A DNA stretch of 64,000 nucleotides, taken from Variovorax beijingensis (lineage in GTDB: Bacteria; Pseudomonadota; Gammaproteobacteria; Burkholderiales; Burkholderiaceae_C). The translations under genes and the position numbers were made by a program. Positions 35,465 to 44,800 of this stretch are shown here, one piece after another; within the stretch, counting starts at the first letter, position 1; every line of letters begins with the position of its first letter. The notes beneath the pieces are model-generated. The model was not told the origin of the DNA, searched no databases, and was given only the letters and a program-made list of their open reading frames with translations. The DNA lies in assembly GCF_007828835.1 (NCBI RefSeq), contig NZ_VIVL01000001.1:922001-986000 (forward strand), read 5' to 3'.

Positions 35465-36159
35465 AGGGGGGGCGTCCAGGAGCGGGGAGCCCGCTGCGCG
35501 CGGCGTTTCGGGTTGCGCTTGTCGCAGCAGCCTGTGCGCTGGCCGGCTGTGCGATGCCCCCCGCCACCGAGGGCGGGCCGACCGACAAGGACGCCAAGCT
35601 CCTGCCGCTGCCGCGCCAGCTGGCCGTTCCGCCGGGTGCTCCGGCACGATCGAACGTGCCTTCGGTTCGCTACGACCTTGCCGTATCGGGCGCCGGCGAA
35701 CTGGGGCCCGACGACGGCGTGCCTGGAGACGGCGGCCCGCGCGAGATCTTCGAGCGCGGCGGGGCCTCGTGGTACGGCATCCAGTTCCACCAGCGCAAGA
35801 CCGCGAGCGGCGAGCGCTTCGACATGACGGCCATGACGGCGGCCCACAAGACCTTGCCGTTCAATACCCGCGTTTGCGTGCGCAGCCTCGTCAACGGCAG
35901 CGAGGTGCTGGTGCGCATCACCGACCGGGGGCCTTATGCGCAGGGCCGCATCATCGACCTGAGCCGCGCCGCGGCCGAACGCATCGGGCTGATCGGGCTC
36001 GGCATCAAGCAGGTGGCGCTGACGATCATCGACCGCGAGGGCATGCGTTGCGGTGGCTCCGAGGTGGAGGAGGGCGAGGCGCAGGCCCAGGCGCCGGCGG
36101 CTGCACCCGCACCTGCGCGCCGCCAGGTGAAAGTGCCACCGCGCCGCCGCCGCCGCTGA
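35461..36159 (+). CDS. rlpA: RlpA-like septal ring lipoprotein (double-psi beta-barrel)
   Basis: About 232 residues if TTG 35461 (overlapping the metF stop) is the start; the frame has no ATG or GTG before the signal sequence, so the start is uncertain. A lipobox 'ALAGCAM' follows a hydrophobic stretch, making this an outer-membrane or inner-membrane lipoprotein. The RlpA barrel reads 'GGASWYGIQFHQRKTASGERFDMTAMTAAHKTLPFNTRVCVRSL' and 'ITDRGPYAQGRIIDLSRAAAERIGL', with the catalytic Asp of lytic transglycosylase RlpA in 'TDRGPY'. The C-terminus is Ala/Pro/Arg-rich; there is no SPOR domain. Role: cutting naked glycan strands at the septum, by family. Confidence 0.83.
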   Translation: MKGGRPGAGSPLRAAFRVALVAAACALAGCAMPPATEGGPTDKDAKLLPLPRQLAVPPGAPARSNVPSVRYDLAVSGAGELGPDDGVPGDGGPREIFERGGASWYGIQFHQRKTASGERFDMTAMTAAHKTLPFNTRVCVRSLVNGSEVLVRITDRGPYAQGRIIDLSRAAAERIGLIGLGIKQVALTIIDREGMRCGGSEVEEGEAQAQAPAAAPAPARRQVKVPPRRRRR

Positions 36160-36179
36160 AGCGGCAAAGACCGCCGGGC

Positions 36180-37130
36180 CTAGCCGCCGGCGTCGAGCGA
36201 GAAGGTGGCGTGCCGGTCTTGCGCCAGCCGCTGCACCAGCTGGGGCAGGGCGGCCGCCAGCAGCGGCTTCAGCGTGTAGGGCGGGTTGATCAGGAACATG
36301 CCGCTGGCCGGAAGGCCCGGACGCTGGGTTTCGCCCGTCGGCGTGGTGGTCAGCTTGCTCGACTTGACCGTGAGCGTGGCGTGCAGCCAGGGCTTGCCGG
36401 CCTTGGTGGCCAGGGTCTTGAGCCGGCGCGGCAGGTCATGCGCCTCGGGGCGCGGAATGATCGGGTACCAGATGGCGTAGGTGCCGGTGGCAAAGCGCTT
36501 GAGCGCCTCGGCCGCGAAGTCGAGCACGCGGCCGTAGTCGCTCTTGATCTCGTAGCTCGGGTCCATCAGCACCAGCGCGCGGCGCGAGGGCGGCGGCAGG
36601 AACTTGGTGGCGCTGCCGAAACCGTCTTCGCGCAGCACCGCGATCTGCCGGCCCGCCTCGAGCTGCGCGATGTTGGCGTCCAGCGTGCGGGCATCGGTCG
36701 GGTGCAGTTCGAACAGCTTGAGCTTGTCGTGGTCGCGCAGCAGGTGCTGCACGATGAACGGCGAGCCGGGATAGATGCGGGCGCCGCCCTTGGGGTTGAA
36801 GTCGTGGATCACGCTCAGATAGCGTGCAATCGCGTCGGCCAGGGGCGCCTCGGCTTCGGGCGCTGCCTTTTTGGCGGCGGACTTGGCGGCAGGGGCCGGC
36901 GAGGCAGGGGCTTTCTTGTCCGCCAACAGGCGCAGCACGCCTTCGGCGGCCTCGCCGCTGGTGCCGGCGTAGTCGCCGTCCAGGCGGTACAGGCCGGCGC
37001 CGGCGTGGGTGTCGACCACGGTCAGCGCTGCTTCTTTTTCGAGCAGGTGGTCGAGCGTGGCAATCAGCACCGTGTGCTTGAGCACGTCGGCGTGGTTGCC
37101 GGCGTGGAAGGCGTGGCGGTAACTGAACAT
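36180..37130 (-). CDS. rlmJ: 23S rRNA (adenine-2030 N6)-methyltransferase RlmJ
   Basis: 316 residues; E. coli RlmJ has about 280. The N-terminus 'MFSYRHAFHAGNHADVLKHTVLIATLDHLL' is diagnostic, with 'TVVDTHAGAGLYRLDGDYAGTSGEAAEGV' as the SAM site. The catalytic motif reads 'LVLMDPSYEIKSDYGRVLDFAAEALKRF', with DPSY in place of DPPY. The extra length is an Ala/Lys/Pro-rich stretch at about residues 70-97 ('KKAPASPAPAAKSAAKKAAPEAEA') that is probably a flexible surface loop. It is convergent with the RlpA gene (20-base gap) and divergent from rplM. Confidence 0.94.
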   Translation of the reverse strand: MFSYRHAFHAGNHADVLKHTVLIATLDHLLEKEAALTVVDTHAGAGLYRLDGDYAGTSGEAAEGVLRLLADKKAPASPAPAAKSAAKKAAPEAEAPLADAIARYLSVIHDFNPKGGARIYPGSPFIVQHLLRDHDKLKLFELHPTDARTLDANIAQLEAGRQIAVLREDGFGSATKFLPPPSRRALVLMDPSYEIKSDYGRVLDFAAEALKRFATGTYAIWYPIIPRPEAHDLPRRLKTLATKAGKPWLHATLTVKSSKLTTTPTGETQRPGLPASGMFLINPPYTLKPLLAAALPQLVQRLAQDRHATFSLDAGG

Positions 37131-37171
37131 GGGGTCGATGGTAACGGCTTGGACGGCCGCTGGGCCCGAAT

Positions 37172-37201
37172 TTGCCCCGATTGGCCGATTCTTCGTATAA
37201 T
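37172..37201 (+). promoter_or_regulatory. promoter of the rplM-rpsI operon
   Basis: TTGCCC (37172-37177) and a perfect TATAAT (37196-37201) are 18 bases apart. The transcript would carry an untranslated leader of about 115 bases before rplM, which contains AGGGctcgccaaaCCCT (about 37295-37310) close to the start, a possible place for L13 feedback as known in E. coli (inference). Confidence 0.7.
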
Positions 37202-37324
37202 CGCGGGCTTCGCAGCGTTTTTGTAGCCCCGCGGCGGAGAATTATTCCCACCTAAGAGATTCCCGTCAGAGGAACGCCGACCGTGGAAAAGGGCTCGCCA
37301 AACCCTCTTTATAGAGAAAAACTC

Positions 37325-37756
37325 ATGACCAAAACGTTCAGCGCCAAGCCCGCTGACGTGACGCACGAGTGGTTTGTGATTGACGCGACCGACAAGGTCC
37401 TCGGACGAGTAGCCAGCGAAGTTGCTCTCCGTTTGCGCGGCAAACACAAGGCCATTTACACGCCTCACGTCGATACCGGTGACTTCATCGTCATCATCAA
37501 CGCAGCCCAGCTGCGCGTCACCGGCGCCAAGCCGATCGACAAGGTCTACTACCGTCACTCGGGCTACCCGGGCGGTATCACGGCCACGAACTTCCGCGAC
37601 ATGCAAGCCAAGCATCCGGGCCGCGCCCTGGAAAAGGCCGTCAAGGGCATGCTGCCCAAGGGCCCGCTCGGCTACGCGATGATCAAGAAACTCAAGGTGT
37701 ACGGTGGTGCAGAACACCCGCACACCGCCCAACAGCCCAAAGTGCTGGAACTGTAA
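37325..37756 (+). CDS. rplM: 50S ribosomal protein L13
   Basis: 143 residues, one more than E. coli L13. Diagnostic segments are '[45 protein letters not shown]' and '[38 protein letters not shown]'. It binds 23S rRNA early in large-subunit assembly. ATG 37325 is the conserved start; the open frame extends 14 codons upstream through the leader and is not used. It is followed after 12 bases by rpsI, the universal bacterial pairing. Confidence 0.98.
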   Translation: MTKTFSAKPADVTHEWFVIDATDKVLGRVASEVALRLRGKHKAIYTPHVDTGDFIVIINAAQLRVTGAKPIDKVYYRHSGYPGGITATNFRDMQAKHPGRALEKAVKGMLPKGPLGYAMIKKLKVYGGAEHPHTAQQPKVLEL

Positions 37757-37768
37757 GGAGCCTTGAGA

Positions 37769-38161
37769 ATGATTGGTGAATGGAACAATGGCACCGGCCG
37801 TCGCAAATCGAGCGTCGCCCGTGTGTTTCTGAAAAAGGGCACCGGCAAGATCACGGTCAACGGCAAGGACATCCAGGAGTTCTTCGGCCGCGAAACCTCG
37901 ATCATGATTGCCAAGCAGCCCCTGGTGCTGACCAACAACCTCGAAGCATTCGATGTCATGGTCAACGTCAACGGCGGCGGTGAATCGGGCCAGGCCGGCG
38001 CAACGCGCCACGGCATCACCCGGGCGCTGATCGACTACGACGCAAGCCTCAAGCCGGTGCTGAGCCAGGCCGGCTACGTCACGCGCGATGCACGTGAAGT
38101 CGAGCGCAAGAAGGTCGGTTTGCACTCTGCACGCCGCCGCAAGCAGTTCAGCAAGCGCTGA
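37769..38161 (+). CDS. rpsI: 30S ribosomal protein S9
   Basis: 130 residues, as in E. coli. It begins '[34 protein letters not shown]' and ends with the basic tail '...[12 protein letters not shown]' that reaches the P-site tRNA anticodon. An AAGGAG Shine-Dalgarno lies ten bases before ATG 37769. A strong terminator follows. Confidence 0.98.
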   Translation: MIGEWNNGTGRRKSSVARVFLKKGTGKITVNGKDIQEFFGRETSIMIAKQPLVLTNNLEAFDVMVNVNGGGESGQAGATRHGITRALIDYDASLKPVLSQAGYVTRDAREVERKKVGLHSARRRKQFSKR

Positions 38162-38183
38162 TCCTTCCTGTTCATCGCGAACA

Positions 38184-38207
38184 AAAGCCGCCTTCGGGCG
38201 GCTTTTT
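38184..38207 (+). terminator. rho-independent terminator of rplM-rpsI
   Basis: AAAGCCGCC-ttc-GGGCGGCTTTTT: a perfect GC-rich stem with an A tract before and a T tract after. Confidence 0.93.
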
Positions 38208-38344
38208 CATTGCCGCGGCCTTGGCGGATGTGTGTTCGACCCCACTTGCGTTGGGTGCTCGCTGCCTCCCGCCAGCCAGGAATGCGGCATTGCAGTAGCA
38301 TTGGTCCATTGGCCGCATGTACGGCCCCCAAGGAGTTATCCCCC

Positions 38345-38710
38345 ATGAGCGCTGTTGCCGAAAACATCCAGACCCAGATGCCCGAACCGATCGTCTTCAC
38401 CGACAGCGCGGCTGCCAAGGTGGCCGACCTGATCGCCGAAGAGGGCAATCCCGACCTCAAGCTGCGCGTGTTCGTGCAGGGCGGCGGGTGCTCGGGCTTC
38501 CAATATGGTTTCACCTTCGATGAAATCACCAACGAAGACGACACCACCATGACCAAGAACGGCGTGTCGCTGCTGATCGATGCCATGAGCTACCAGTACC
38601 TGGTCGGCGCCGAGATCGACTACAAGGAAGACCTGCAGGGCGCCCAGTTCGTGATCAAGAACCCGAACGCCACCAGCACCTGCGGCTGTGGATCGAGCTT
38701 CTCGGCCTGA
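38345..38710 (+). CDS. erpA: iron-sulfur cluster insertion protein ErpA
   Basis: 121 residues of the A-type carrier family. The three cluster-binding cysteines are present: one in '[13 protein letters not shown]' and two in the C-terminal 'STCGCGSSF'. A-type carriers deliver 4Fe-4S or 2Fe-2S clusters to apo-enzymes; the ErpA type is the essential one in many beta-proteobacteria. The start at 38345 matches the family length; a longer open frame upstream lacks homology. It stands alone between two terminators, as a monocistronic gene. An AGGAG sits upstream at 38329-38333. Confidence 0.95.
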   Translation: MSAVAENIQTQMPEPIVFTDSAAAKVADLIAEEGNPDLKLRVFVQGGGCSGFQYGFTFDEITNEDDTTMTKNGVSLLIDAMSYQYLVGAEIDYKEDLQGAQFVIKNPNATSTCGCGSSFSA

Positions 38711-38745
38711 TGCCGGGCTGATGCTGGCACCAGCATTCGCTCCTT

Positions 38746-38773
38746 GAAAAAGCCGCCCTCGGGCGGCTTTTTG
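38746..38773 (+). terminator. rho-independent terminator of erpA
   Basis: GAAAAAGCCGCC-ctc-GGGCGGCTTTTTG, almost identical in stem to the terminator after rpsI. Confidence 0.92.
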
Positions 38774-38809
38774 CTGCCCGCCGCTTTTTCCTTTCCCCCT
38801 CGCCACCTC

Positions 38810-40240
38810 ATGACCTCCGCCGCCTCGGCCATCGATCCTGCCCGAAAGAGCCTGCTCTGGCTCGTGGCGATCGGCTTCTTCATGCAGACGCTCGACGCCA
38901 CCATCATCAACACCGCGCTGCCCGCCATGGCCGCGAGCTTGGGCGAAAGCCCGCTGCGCATGCAGTCGGTGGTGGTGGCCTATGCGCTGACCATGGCGAT
39001 GCTGATTCCGGCCTCCGGCTGGATCGCCGACCAGTTCGGCACACGGCGCGTGTTCTTCTCGGCCATTGTGCTGTTCGTCGTCGGCTCCGTCCTGTGCGCC
39101 TTGTCGGTGGGCGTCGGGCAACTGGTGGCTGCGCGGGTGGTGCAGGGCCTCGGCGGCGCCTTGCTGCTGCCGGTGGGGCGGCTGACGCTGCTGCGCACCG
39201 TGCCGCGCGGGGAGTTCCTGCAGGCGATGAGCTTCGTTGCCATTCCGGGGCTGATCGGGCCGCTGCTCGGACCCACGCTGGGCGGCTGGCTGGTGCAGTA
39301 CGCCTCCTGGCACTGGATCTTCCTGATCAACGTGCCCGTGGGCTTGGCCGGCTGCCTCGCAACCCTGCGCTTCATGCCCGACCTGCGCGGGGCCATCCAG
39401 CGCCGCTTCGATGGCGCGGGCTACGCGATGCTGGCCTTCGGCATGGTTGCGATCTCGCTGGCGCTCGACGGCGTTTCGGGTGCGGGGCTGCGCCAGGTCA
39501 GCGTGCTGCTGTTGCTGGTGTTCGGCTTTGCGAGCGTGGTCGCCTACTGGCTGCATGCCGCGCGCCGGCCCGAGCCGCTGTTCTCGCCGTCGCTCTTTGG
39601 CGTGCCCACGCTCAGCATCGGCTTGCTCGGCAACCTGTTCTCGCGGCTCGGCAGCAGCTGCATGCCGTTTCTCGTGCCCTTGCTGCTGCAGGTGTCACTG
39701 GGCTATTCGCCGCTTCGGGCGGGGCTCATGATGCTGCCGATCGCGCTGGCCGGCATGGCCATGAAGCGCTTCGCGACCCCGTTGATCACGCGCCATGGCT
39801 ACCGCAAGGTGCTGGTGGCCAACACCGTCCTGGTGGGCCTCGCGATGGCCAGTTTCGGCCTGACCGGGCCGGAGCAGCCGGCTGCGCTGCATATCCTGCA
39901 ATTGCTGGCCTTCGGTGCCGTCAACTCGCTTCAGTTCACGGCCATGAACACCATCACGCTGAAGGATCTGGACGGCAGCATGGCCAGCAGCGGCAACAGC
40001 CTGCTGTCGATGGTCCAGATGCTTGCAATGAGCCTCGGCGTGGCGGCTGCGAGCGCAGTGCTGGCGGGCTACAACGGTATTTTTGGCCTCGAGACGGCGA
40101 AGCAGACGCTCGATGCCTTCCAGGCCACTTTTGCCACGATGGGGCTCGTCACGATCGCTTCTGCGCTGATCTTCTGGCATTTGCCTGCAGAAGTGCGCGC
40201 TGCCCATCCGGCCCAGCCCGAGGTTTCTGGCCAGGGGTGA
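38810..40240 (+). CDS. MdtD-like MFS exporter (DHA2 family)
   Basis: 476 residues, fourteen hydrophobic helices expected. The N-terminus 'LVAIGFFMQTLDATIINTALPAMAASLGESPL' and later 'GVGQLVAARVVQGLGGALLLPVGRLTLLRTVPR' and 'YASWHWIFLINVPVGL' are DHA2 signatures. By memory the whole sequence parallels E. coli MdtD, including 'SSGNSLLSMVQMLAMSLGV' near the end. The family exports drugs or metabolites by proton antiport; E. coli MdtD has been linked to iron-citrate export, which cannot be assumed here. ATG 38810 chosen at the family start. Convergent with anmK, 15 bases apart. Confidence 0.9.
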   Translation: MTSAASAIDPARKSLLWLVAIGFFMQTLDATIINTALPAMAASLGESPLRMQSVVVAYALTMAMLIPASGWIADQFGTRRVFFSAIVLFVVGSVLCALSVGVGQLVAARVVQGLGGALLLPVGRLTLLRTVPRGEFLQAMSFVAIPGLIGPLLGPTLGGWLVQYASWHWIFLINVPVGLAGCLATLRFMPDLRGAIQRRFDGAGYAMLAFGMVAISLALDGVSGAGLRQVSVLLLLVFGFASVVAYWLHAARRPEPLFSPSLFGVPTLSIGLLGNLFSRLGSSCMPFLVPLLLQVSLGYSPLRAGLMMLPIALAGMAMKRFATPLITRHGYRKVLVANTVLVGLAMASFGLTGPEQPAALHILQLLAFGAVNSLQFTAMNTITLKDLDGSMASSGNSLLSMVQMLAMSLGVAAASAVLAGYNGIFGLETAKQTLDAFQATFATMGLVTIASALIFWHLPAEVRAAHPAQPEVSGQG

Positions 40241-40255
40241 CGCAGTGCCGGCCCG

Positions 40256-41383
40256 TCAGGCCGGATAAATCGCCCCGAGCACTCGGGGGCCTCGTGCGCC
40301 GGTCACGCTGGCCAGGTTGCCGGCTTCGCGGCGTACCGTGCTGCGGGCCAGCCAGGCAAAGGCCGCGGCCTCGACCTGCAGCGGGGGCAGGCCATGTGCC
40401 GTGGAGGCGGCCACTTCCACGCCGGGCAAGTGCGCGCGCAGGCACTCGAGCAGATGATCGTTCAGCGCCCCACCGCCGCAGACGATCAGCAGTTTGCTAT
40501 CGTTTCCGTAGCGAAAAACGTCCGCTGCGCATACGCCGGCGGTGAACTCGGTCAGGGTGGCCTGCACGTCGGCGGGCGCCGCGCCGGCATCCGGGCCCAG
40601 GCGGACCGAAAGCCACGCGGGATTGAACAGGTCGCGCCCGGTGCTCTTGGGAGGCGCCTTCGCAAAATACGGATCGGCCTGCAGCCGCGCGAGGAGGTCG
40701 GGCAGCACCCGTCCACTGGCGGCCCATTGCCCGCCGCGGTCGAAGGGCTGGCCGGTATGGAGCTGGCTCCAGTGATCCATCAGGGCATTGCCGGGGCCGC
40801 AGTCGAAGCCCAGCACCGCCGGCTCTCCCGGCGCGTCGGCCGCGGGCAGCAGGCTCAGGTTGGAAATGCCGCCGATATTCAGCACCGCCACGGGTTCGCC
40901 AGCGCGTGCGAACAGCGCACGGTGGAAGGCGGGCACCAGCGGCGCGCCCTGTCCACCCGCGGCCAGGTCGCGGCTTCGGAAATCCGCGACCACGTCGATG
41001 CCGGTCAGCTCGGCCAGCAGCGAGGGGTTGTTGATCTGCAGGGTGTAGCCGACGCCGTCGAACTCGGTGGGCCGATGGCGCACCGTCTGCCCGTGCGCGC
41101 CGAGGGCCGTCACCTGGCTGGCAGGAGTGCCGCTGTCCGCCAGCAGCTGGCTGGCGACGCCAGCATAGATGCGGGCCAGGCCATTGCCGGCCAGCGCGGC
41201 ACGATGGAGCTCGTTGTCGCCGGGGCTGTTGAGCGCCATCAGCTCGGCGCGCAAGGCGGCGGGAAAAGGCGCCGTGGCATAGGCCCGCACGGCGATGCGG
41301 CCATTCGCGAAATCGGCCAGCACGCCATCGACCCCGTCGAGCGAGGTGCCCGACATCAGGCCAATGAACAGTTCGGCGGCCAT
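40256..41383 (-). CDS. anmK: anhydro-N-acetylmuramic acid kinase
   Basis: 375 residues. The enzyme opens and phosphorylates 1,6-anhydro-MurNAc to MurNAc-6-phosphate during peptidoglycan recycling. The ATPase-fold motifs are 'LFIGLMSGTSLDGVDGVLADF' (phosphate 1), 'LGAHGQTVRHRP', 'VAVLNIGGISNLSLLP' (phosphate 2), 'GFDCGPGNALMDHW' and 'LIVCGGGALNDHLLECLR'. ATG 41383 matches the family start; the upstream open frame overlaps the M23 peptidase gene and is not coding. The M23 peptidase immediately upstream on the same strand also acts on peptidoglycan, so the two form a wall-turnover pair, as is common in beta-proteobacteria. Confidence 0.95.
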   Translation of the reverse strand: MAAELFIGLMSGTSLDGVDGVLADFANGRIAVRAYATAPFPAALRAELMALNSPGDNELHRAALAGNGLARIYAGVASQLLADSGTPASQVTALGAHGQTVRHRPTEFDGVGYTLQINNPSLLAELTGIDVVADFRSRDLAAGGQGAPLVPAFHRALFARAGEPVAVLNIGGISNLSLLPAADAPGEPAVLGFDCGPGNALMDHWSQLHTGQPFDRGGQWAASGRVLPDLLARLQADPYFAKAPPKSTGRDLFNPAWLSVRLGPDAGAAPADVQATLTEFTAGVCAADVFRYGNDSKLLIVCGGGALNDHLLECLRAHLPGVEVAASTAHGLPPLQVEAAAFAWLARSTVRREAGNLASVTGARGPRVLGAIYPA

Positions 41384-41412
41384 CTCGATGGGAAGGCGAG
41401 CCGCGCCGGGGC

Positions 41413-42753
41413 TCAGTCCGCGCTGGCCTGGATGACCGAGAACGCGGCCGCCAGTTCGGTGCGTGCGCCGACTGCAATGCGCTCGAAGGCCGGGCGCAGG
41501 GACGCAGTGATGGGGGCGCCGCCCTCCTGGGCGATGGAGGTCGGGTCCTGGTACTCGCCGTTCACGCGGAACTCGAAGTGCAGGTGAGGGCCCGTGGCCC
41601 AACCGGTGGAACCCACGGCGCCGATCGTCTGGCCCTGGGTGATGCTTTCGCCGGCCTTGACGTTGATGCGGCTCAGGTGGGCGTAGGCCGTCTGCTGGTT
41701 GTTGCGGTGCTTGATGATGACGATGTTGCCGTAGCCGTTCTGGGTGCCGGCGAAATCGACCGTGCCGTCGCCGACGCTGCGCACCGCGGTGCCCGTGGGG
41801 GCCGCGAAGTCGATGCCGTTGTGCTGGCGCCAGCTGTTGAGGATCGGATGCATGCGCATCGCGAAGCCGCTCGACACGCGCGAGAACTCGACCGGCGAGC
41901 TCAGGTAGGCCTTGCGCAGGCTATCGCCATTCGGGCGGTAATAGCTGCCCTTTTGGCCCGGGGGCTGGAACCAGACGGCCTGGTGCACCTTGCCGCCGCT
42001 CTCGAACTCGGCCGAGAGCACGCGGCCGCTGCGCAGCGCCTGGCCGTCGGCCTCGAAGGTTTCGTAGACCACGGCGAAGCGGTCGCCCTTGCGCAGCGCG
42101 CGCACGTCGACGTCGCCCGCAAAGATGTCGGCCAGCTGGCTGGCCACCGCGTCGGGCACGCGGGAGTCGTCGGTGGCGGCGAACAGCGAGGTGCGGATGA
42201 CGCCGCTGGCCAGGCGCGTGCCCGGCGTCAGCGTGTCGCGCTCGGTGAGCGCCACGAAGCCGACCGGCGTGCGCTCGATGACGAAACGCTTGAAGCCGCC
42301 GTCGCCATCGGGAATCCAGCGGGCGCTCAGCTTCTTGAGCTGGTTTTCCTGCGTGGCTTCGGCCGTGACGGTGCGCCCGGCGCGGGCGAACAGGGCGTTG
42401 CGGGCCTCGCTGCTGCCGCGCACGAAGGCGGTGGCGGCAGGGTCGGAAATGCCCAGGCGCTTCAGCAGGGCCTCGGCCGTGTCGCTGGAGCGCGTGATGT
42501 CGGTGCGAAACAGCGTGAAGCTGAAGTTTTCCAGCGATTCGCTCTGTTCGGCGAAAGACAGCGGAGCGGTCGCTTCGAGGATCTGCTGCACCGGGAGGTC
42601 GGAGGCGTCGGGGCCCAGGGAGGCCACTGCCAGGGTTCCGGCGCTCAGCAAGGCAGCCGCGATGGCTGCGGTGATCTGCTTGGGATAGGTCCGGAACGTA
42701 TAGGCCACGCGAGAAGCCAAAAGCTCCTCGGCGGCGAGAATGCCGTTGATCAA
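41413..42753 (-). CDS. M23 family murein metallopeptidase
   Basis: 446 residues. A membrane-anchoring helix lies near the N-terminus ('QITAAIAAALLSAGTLAVASLG'). A long regulatory/LysM-like beta region follows, with 'SGVIRTSLFAATDDSRVPDAVASQLADIF', and the C-terminal M23 (lysostaphin-type) domain has zinc ligands in 'QHNGIDFAAPTGTAV' and 'GPHLHFEFRVNGEYQDPTS'. It resembles MepM/YebA, a DD-endopeptidase that cuts peptide crosslinks to allow wall growth. It lies 29 bases upstream of anmK on the same strand and is divergent from tyrS; this tyrS/M23/anmK order is typical of Burkholderiales. Confidence 0.93.
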   Translation of the reverse strand: MINGILAAEELLASRVAYTFRTYPKQITAAIAAALLSAGTLAVASLGPDASDLPVQQILEATAPLSFAEQSESLENFSFTLFRTDITRSSDTAEALLKRLGISDPAATAFVRGSSEARNALFARAGRTVTAEATQENQLKKLSARWIPDGDGGFKRFVIERTPVGFVALTERDTLTPGTRLASGVIRTSLFAATDDSRVPDAVASQLADIFAGDVDVRALRKGDRFAVVYETFEADGQALRSGRVLSAEFESGGKVHQAVWFQPPGQKGSYYRPNGDSLRKAYLSSPVEFSRVSSGFAMRMHPILNSWRQHNGIDFAAPTGTAVRSVGDGTVDFAGTQNGYGNIVIIKHRNNQQTAYAHLSRINVKAGESITQGQTIGAVGSTGWATGPHLHFEFRVNGEYQDPTSIAQEGGAPITASLRPAFERIAVGARTELAAAFSVIQASAD

Positions 42754-42910
42754 ACTATGAATTCCAGCTCAGGTTCTGCAAATCCGCGCTGCAAAGCCCA
42801 GGACGGACAGGGCGGCAGGGCGGTGCGGAAAAAGCGCCGCTTAGAATTCGGCGCTAGAAAAGTCGGGCTGAGTATAGCTTCGGCAACCTGAAAATCAGCT
42901 AAAAAAGCCT

Positions 42911-44143
42911 ATGAATGCCGAATCTGTTACATCCACAAGCCTCTCGGATGGTGTAAGACGAGCGCTCGAAATATCGCTCCGGGGCACCGACGAGCTGCTG
43001 CCGCAGGATGAATGGGTGCGCAAGCTGCAGCGCTCGGAAGCCACTGGGACGCCGCTGCGCATCAAATTCGGCCTGGATCCGACGGCTCCCGACATCCATC
43101 TTGGGCACACCGTGGTCTTCAACAAGCTGCGCCAGCTGCAGGACCTGGGCCACACAGTGATTCCCCTGATCGGGGACTTCACGACCACCATCGGCGACCC
43201 TTCCGGGCGAAACAGCACGCGGCCGCCGCTGACGCGGGAGCAGATCGAGGCCAATGCGACCACCTATTTCGACCAGCTGCGCCTCGTGCTGAACGTCGAT
43301 CGTGCAGAAGTTCGCTACAACTCCGAGTGGAGCGACCCGCTGGGCGCCCGCGGCATGATCCAGCTGGCCGCCAAGTACACCGTGGCGCGGATGATGGAGC
43401 GCGACGACTTCAACAAGCGCTTCAAGGCCGGCCAGTCGATCTCGGTGCACGAATTCCTCTACCCGCTGATGCAGGGCTACGACTCGGTGGCCTTGAAGAG
43501 CGACCTCGAGCTGGGCGGCACCGACCAGAAGTTCAACCTGCTCGTCGGCCGGCATCTCCAGCAGGAATACGGCCAAGAACCGCAGTGCATACTCACTATG
43601 CCGCTGCTGGAAGGGCTCGATGGCGTCGAGAAGATGTCCAAGAGCAAGAACAACTACATCGGCATCAGCGAGGACGCCAACACCATGTTCGCCAAGGTGC
43701 TGTCGATCTCCGACGAGCTGATGTGGCGCTGGTACACGCTGCTGAGCTTCCAGTCGCTCGCGCAGATCGAGGCGCTCAAGGCCGAGATCGCGGCCGGCCG
43801 CAACCCCAAGGATGCGAAGGTGGCGCTGGCCAAGGAAATCACCGCGCGCTTCCACAGCGCGGCGGCGGCCGAGGCGGCGGAACAGGATTTCATCAACCGC
43901 AGCAAGGGCGGCGTGCCCGACGACATTCCCGAGCTGTCGCTGGCCGGAGCGCCACTGGGCATTGCGCAGCTGCTCAAGCAGGCCGGCCTTGCGCCCTCGG
44001 CCTCCGAAGGCAATCGGCTGATCGATGGCGGCGGCGTGCGCGTCGACTCCGTGGTGGTCAGCGACAAGGCGCTCAAGCTGCCCGCGGGCCGCTACGTGGT
44101 GCAGGTCGGCAAGCGCAAGTTCGCGCGCGTGACCCTCGGCTGA
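42911..44143 (+). CDS. tyrS: tyrosyl-tRNA synthetase
   Basis: 410 residues, class I. The HIGH-like motif is 'DIHLGHT' (H63-H66) and the KMSKS loop is '[14 protein letters not shown]' (about residue 237-247). The C-terminal S4 RNA-binding domain reads '[37 protein letters not shown]'. The GDFT-type specificity loop ('[16 protein letters not shown]') places it in the TyrZ-like group found in beta-proteobacteria. It attaches tyrosine to tRNA-Tyr. A TAGAAT box at 42842, inside the inverted pair GCGCCG/CGGCGC, could be the -10 of its promoter. Convergent with the OmpA gene. Confidence 0.97.
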   Translation: MNAESVTSTSLSDGVRRALEISLRGTDELLPQDEWVRKLQRSEATGTPLRIKFGLDPTAPDIHLGHTVVFNKLRQLQDLGHTVIPLIGDFTTTIGDPSGRNSTRPPLTREQIEANATTYFDQLRLVLNVDRAEVRYNSEWSDPLGARGMIQLAAKYTVARMMERDDFNKRFKAGQSISVHEFLYPLMQGYDSVALKSDLELGGTDQKFNLLVGRHLQQEYGQEPQCILTMPLLEGLDGVEKMSKSKNNYIGISEDANTMFAKVLSISDELMWRWYTLLSFQSLAQIEALKAEIAAGRNPKDAKVALAKEITARFHSAAAAEAAEQDFINRSKGGVPDDIPELSLAGAPLGIAQLLKQAGLAPSASEGNRLIDGGGVRVDSVVVSDKALKLPAGRYVVQVGKRKFARVTLG

Positions 44144-44155
44144 GCGGGGCCGGCA

Positions 44156-44173
44156 GCGCGGCGAGCGCCGCGC
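44156..44173. terminator. hairpin in the tyrS/OmpA convergent gap
   Basis: GCGCGGCG-ag-CGCCGCGC is a perfect 8-base inverted repeat with a 2-base spacer. There is no T run on either side, so it may only slow polymerase or protect transcript ends. Confidence 0.4.
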
Positions 44174-44182
44174 GCCTGGCCG

Positions 44183-44800
44183 TCAGCGGACTTCGATGGT
44201 GACGCGCCGGTTGCGCGGCTCGTCCACTTCGTCCGCGGTGGGTACCGCGAGTTCGCGCTCGCCGCGGCCCACGGCCTCGATGCGCCTGGCCGGGAACTGC
44301 CGTTCGATGAAGAGTTGCACCACTTCCTGCGCGCGCCGCTGCGAGAGCATGTCGTTCTGCTCGAGCGCGCCCTTGGTGTCGGTGTGCCCGGTCACCACGA
44401 TGTCGCTGCCGCTGCGGGTTTGCGCGGCAATCAGCGCCTCGTTCATGACCTGCTGCGACGCGGGCGTGAGCGTGGTGCCGCCAACTTCGAAATACACGGT
44501 GTAGCGCTGCGGCGCGGGCGGCCGCATGTCGAACAGGATCTTGTGGTCCGCCTGCACCTTGGCCGGGTCGGCTTGGTCGACCACCGGCGCACCGGAGGCG
44601 CCGACGGCGGCGGTTGCACGCTGGTAGGGCCTGGAAAGGACTTCCTCGCCGTCCTTCGCGCGCACGATCACGGCGGAAGGCTTGTCGTCCGCCTGCGGCA
44701 GCAGCACCACGCGGGTGCCTGGCGCCGAACATGCGGCCAGCAGTGCCGCGGCCAGTGCGGCAATGGAAAGAAGGCCCCGGTTCGTCGTCGCCTCCCTCAT
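44183..44800 (-). CDS. OmpA-family lipoprotein
   Basis: 205 residues. A lipoprotein signal with lipobox ('AALLAACSAP') anchors it. After a linker of about 60 residues comes an OmpA C-terminal domain ('YTVYFEVGGTTLTPASQQVMNEAL', 'DIVVTGHTDTKGALEQNDMLSQRRAQEVVQLFI', 'RRIEAVGRGERELAVPT', 'NRRVTIEV'), which binds diaminopimelate of the peptidoglycan. It overlaps the FecR-domain gene by ATGA and is the second gene of that operon. The pair probably forms an envelope module of unknown role. Confidence 0.88.
   Translation of the reverse strand: MREATTNRGLLSIAALAAALLAACSAPGTRVVLLPQADDKPSAVIVRAKDGEEVLSRPYQRATAAVGASGAPVVDQADPAKVQADHKILFDMRPPAPQRYTVYFEVGGTTLTPASQQVMNEALIAAQTRSGSDIVVTGHTDTKGALEQNDMLSQRRAQEVVQLFIERQFPARRIEAVGRGERELAVPTADEVDEPRNRRVTIEVR

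Noticed and set aside
36824..36910. Ala/Lys/Pro-rich segment in rlmJ considered as a second inserted repeat
   Set aside because: It has no palindromic arms and does not match the repeat at 2130 or 13501; more likely a normal flexible linker.
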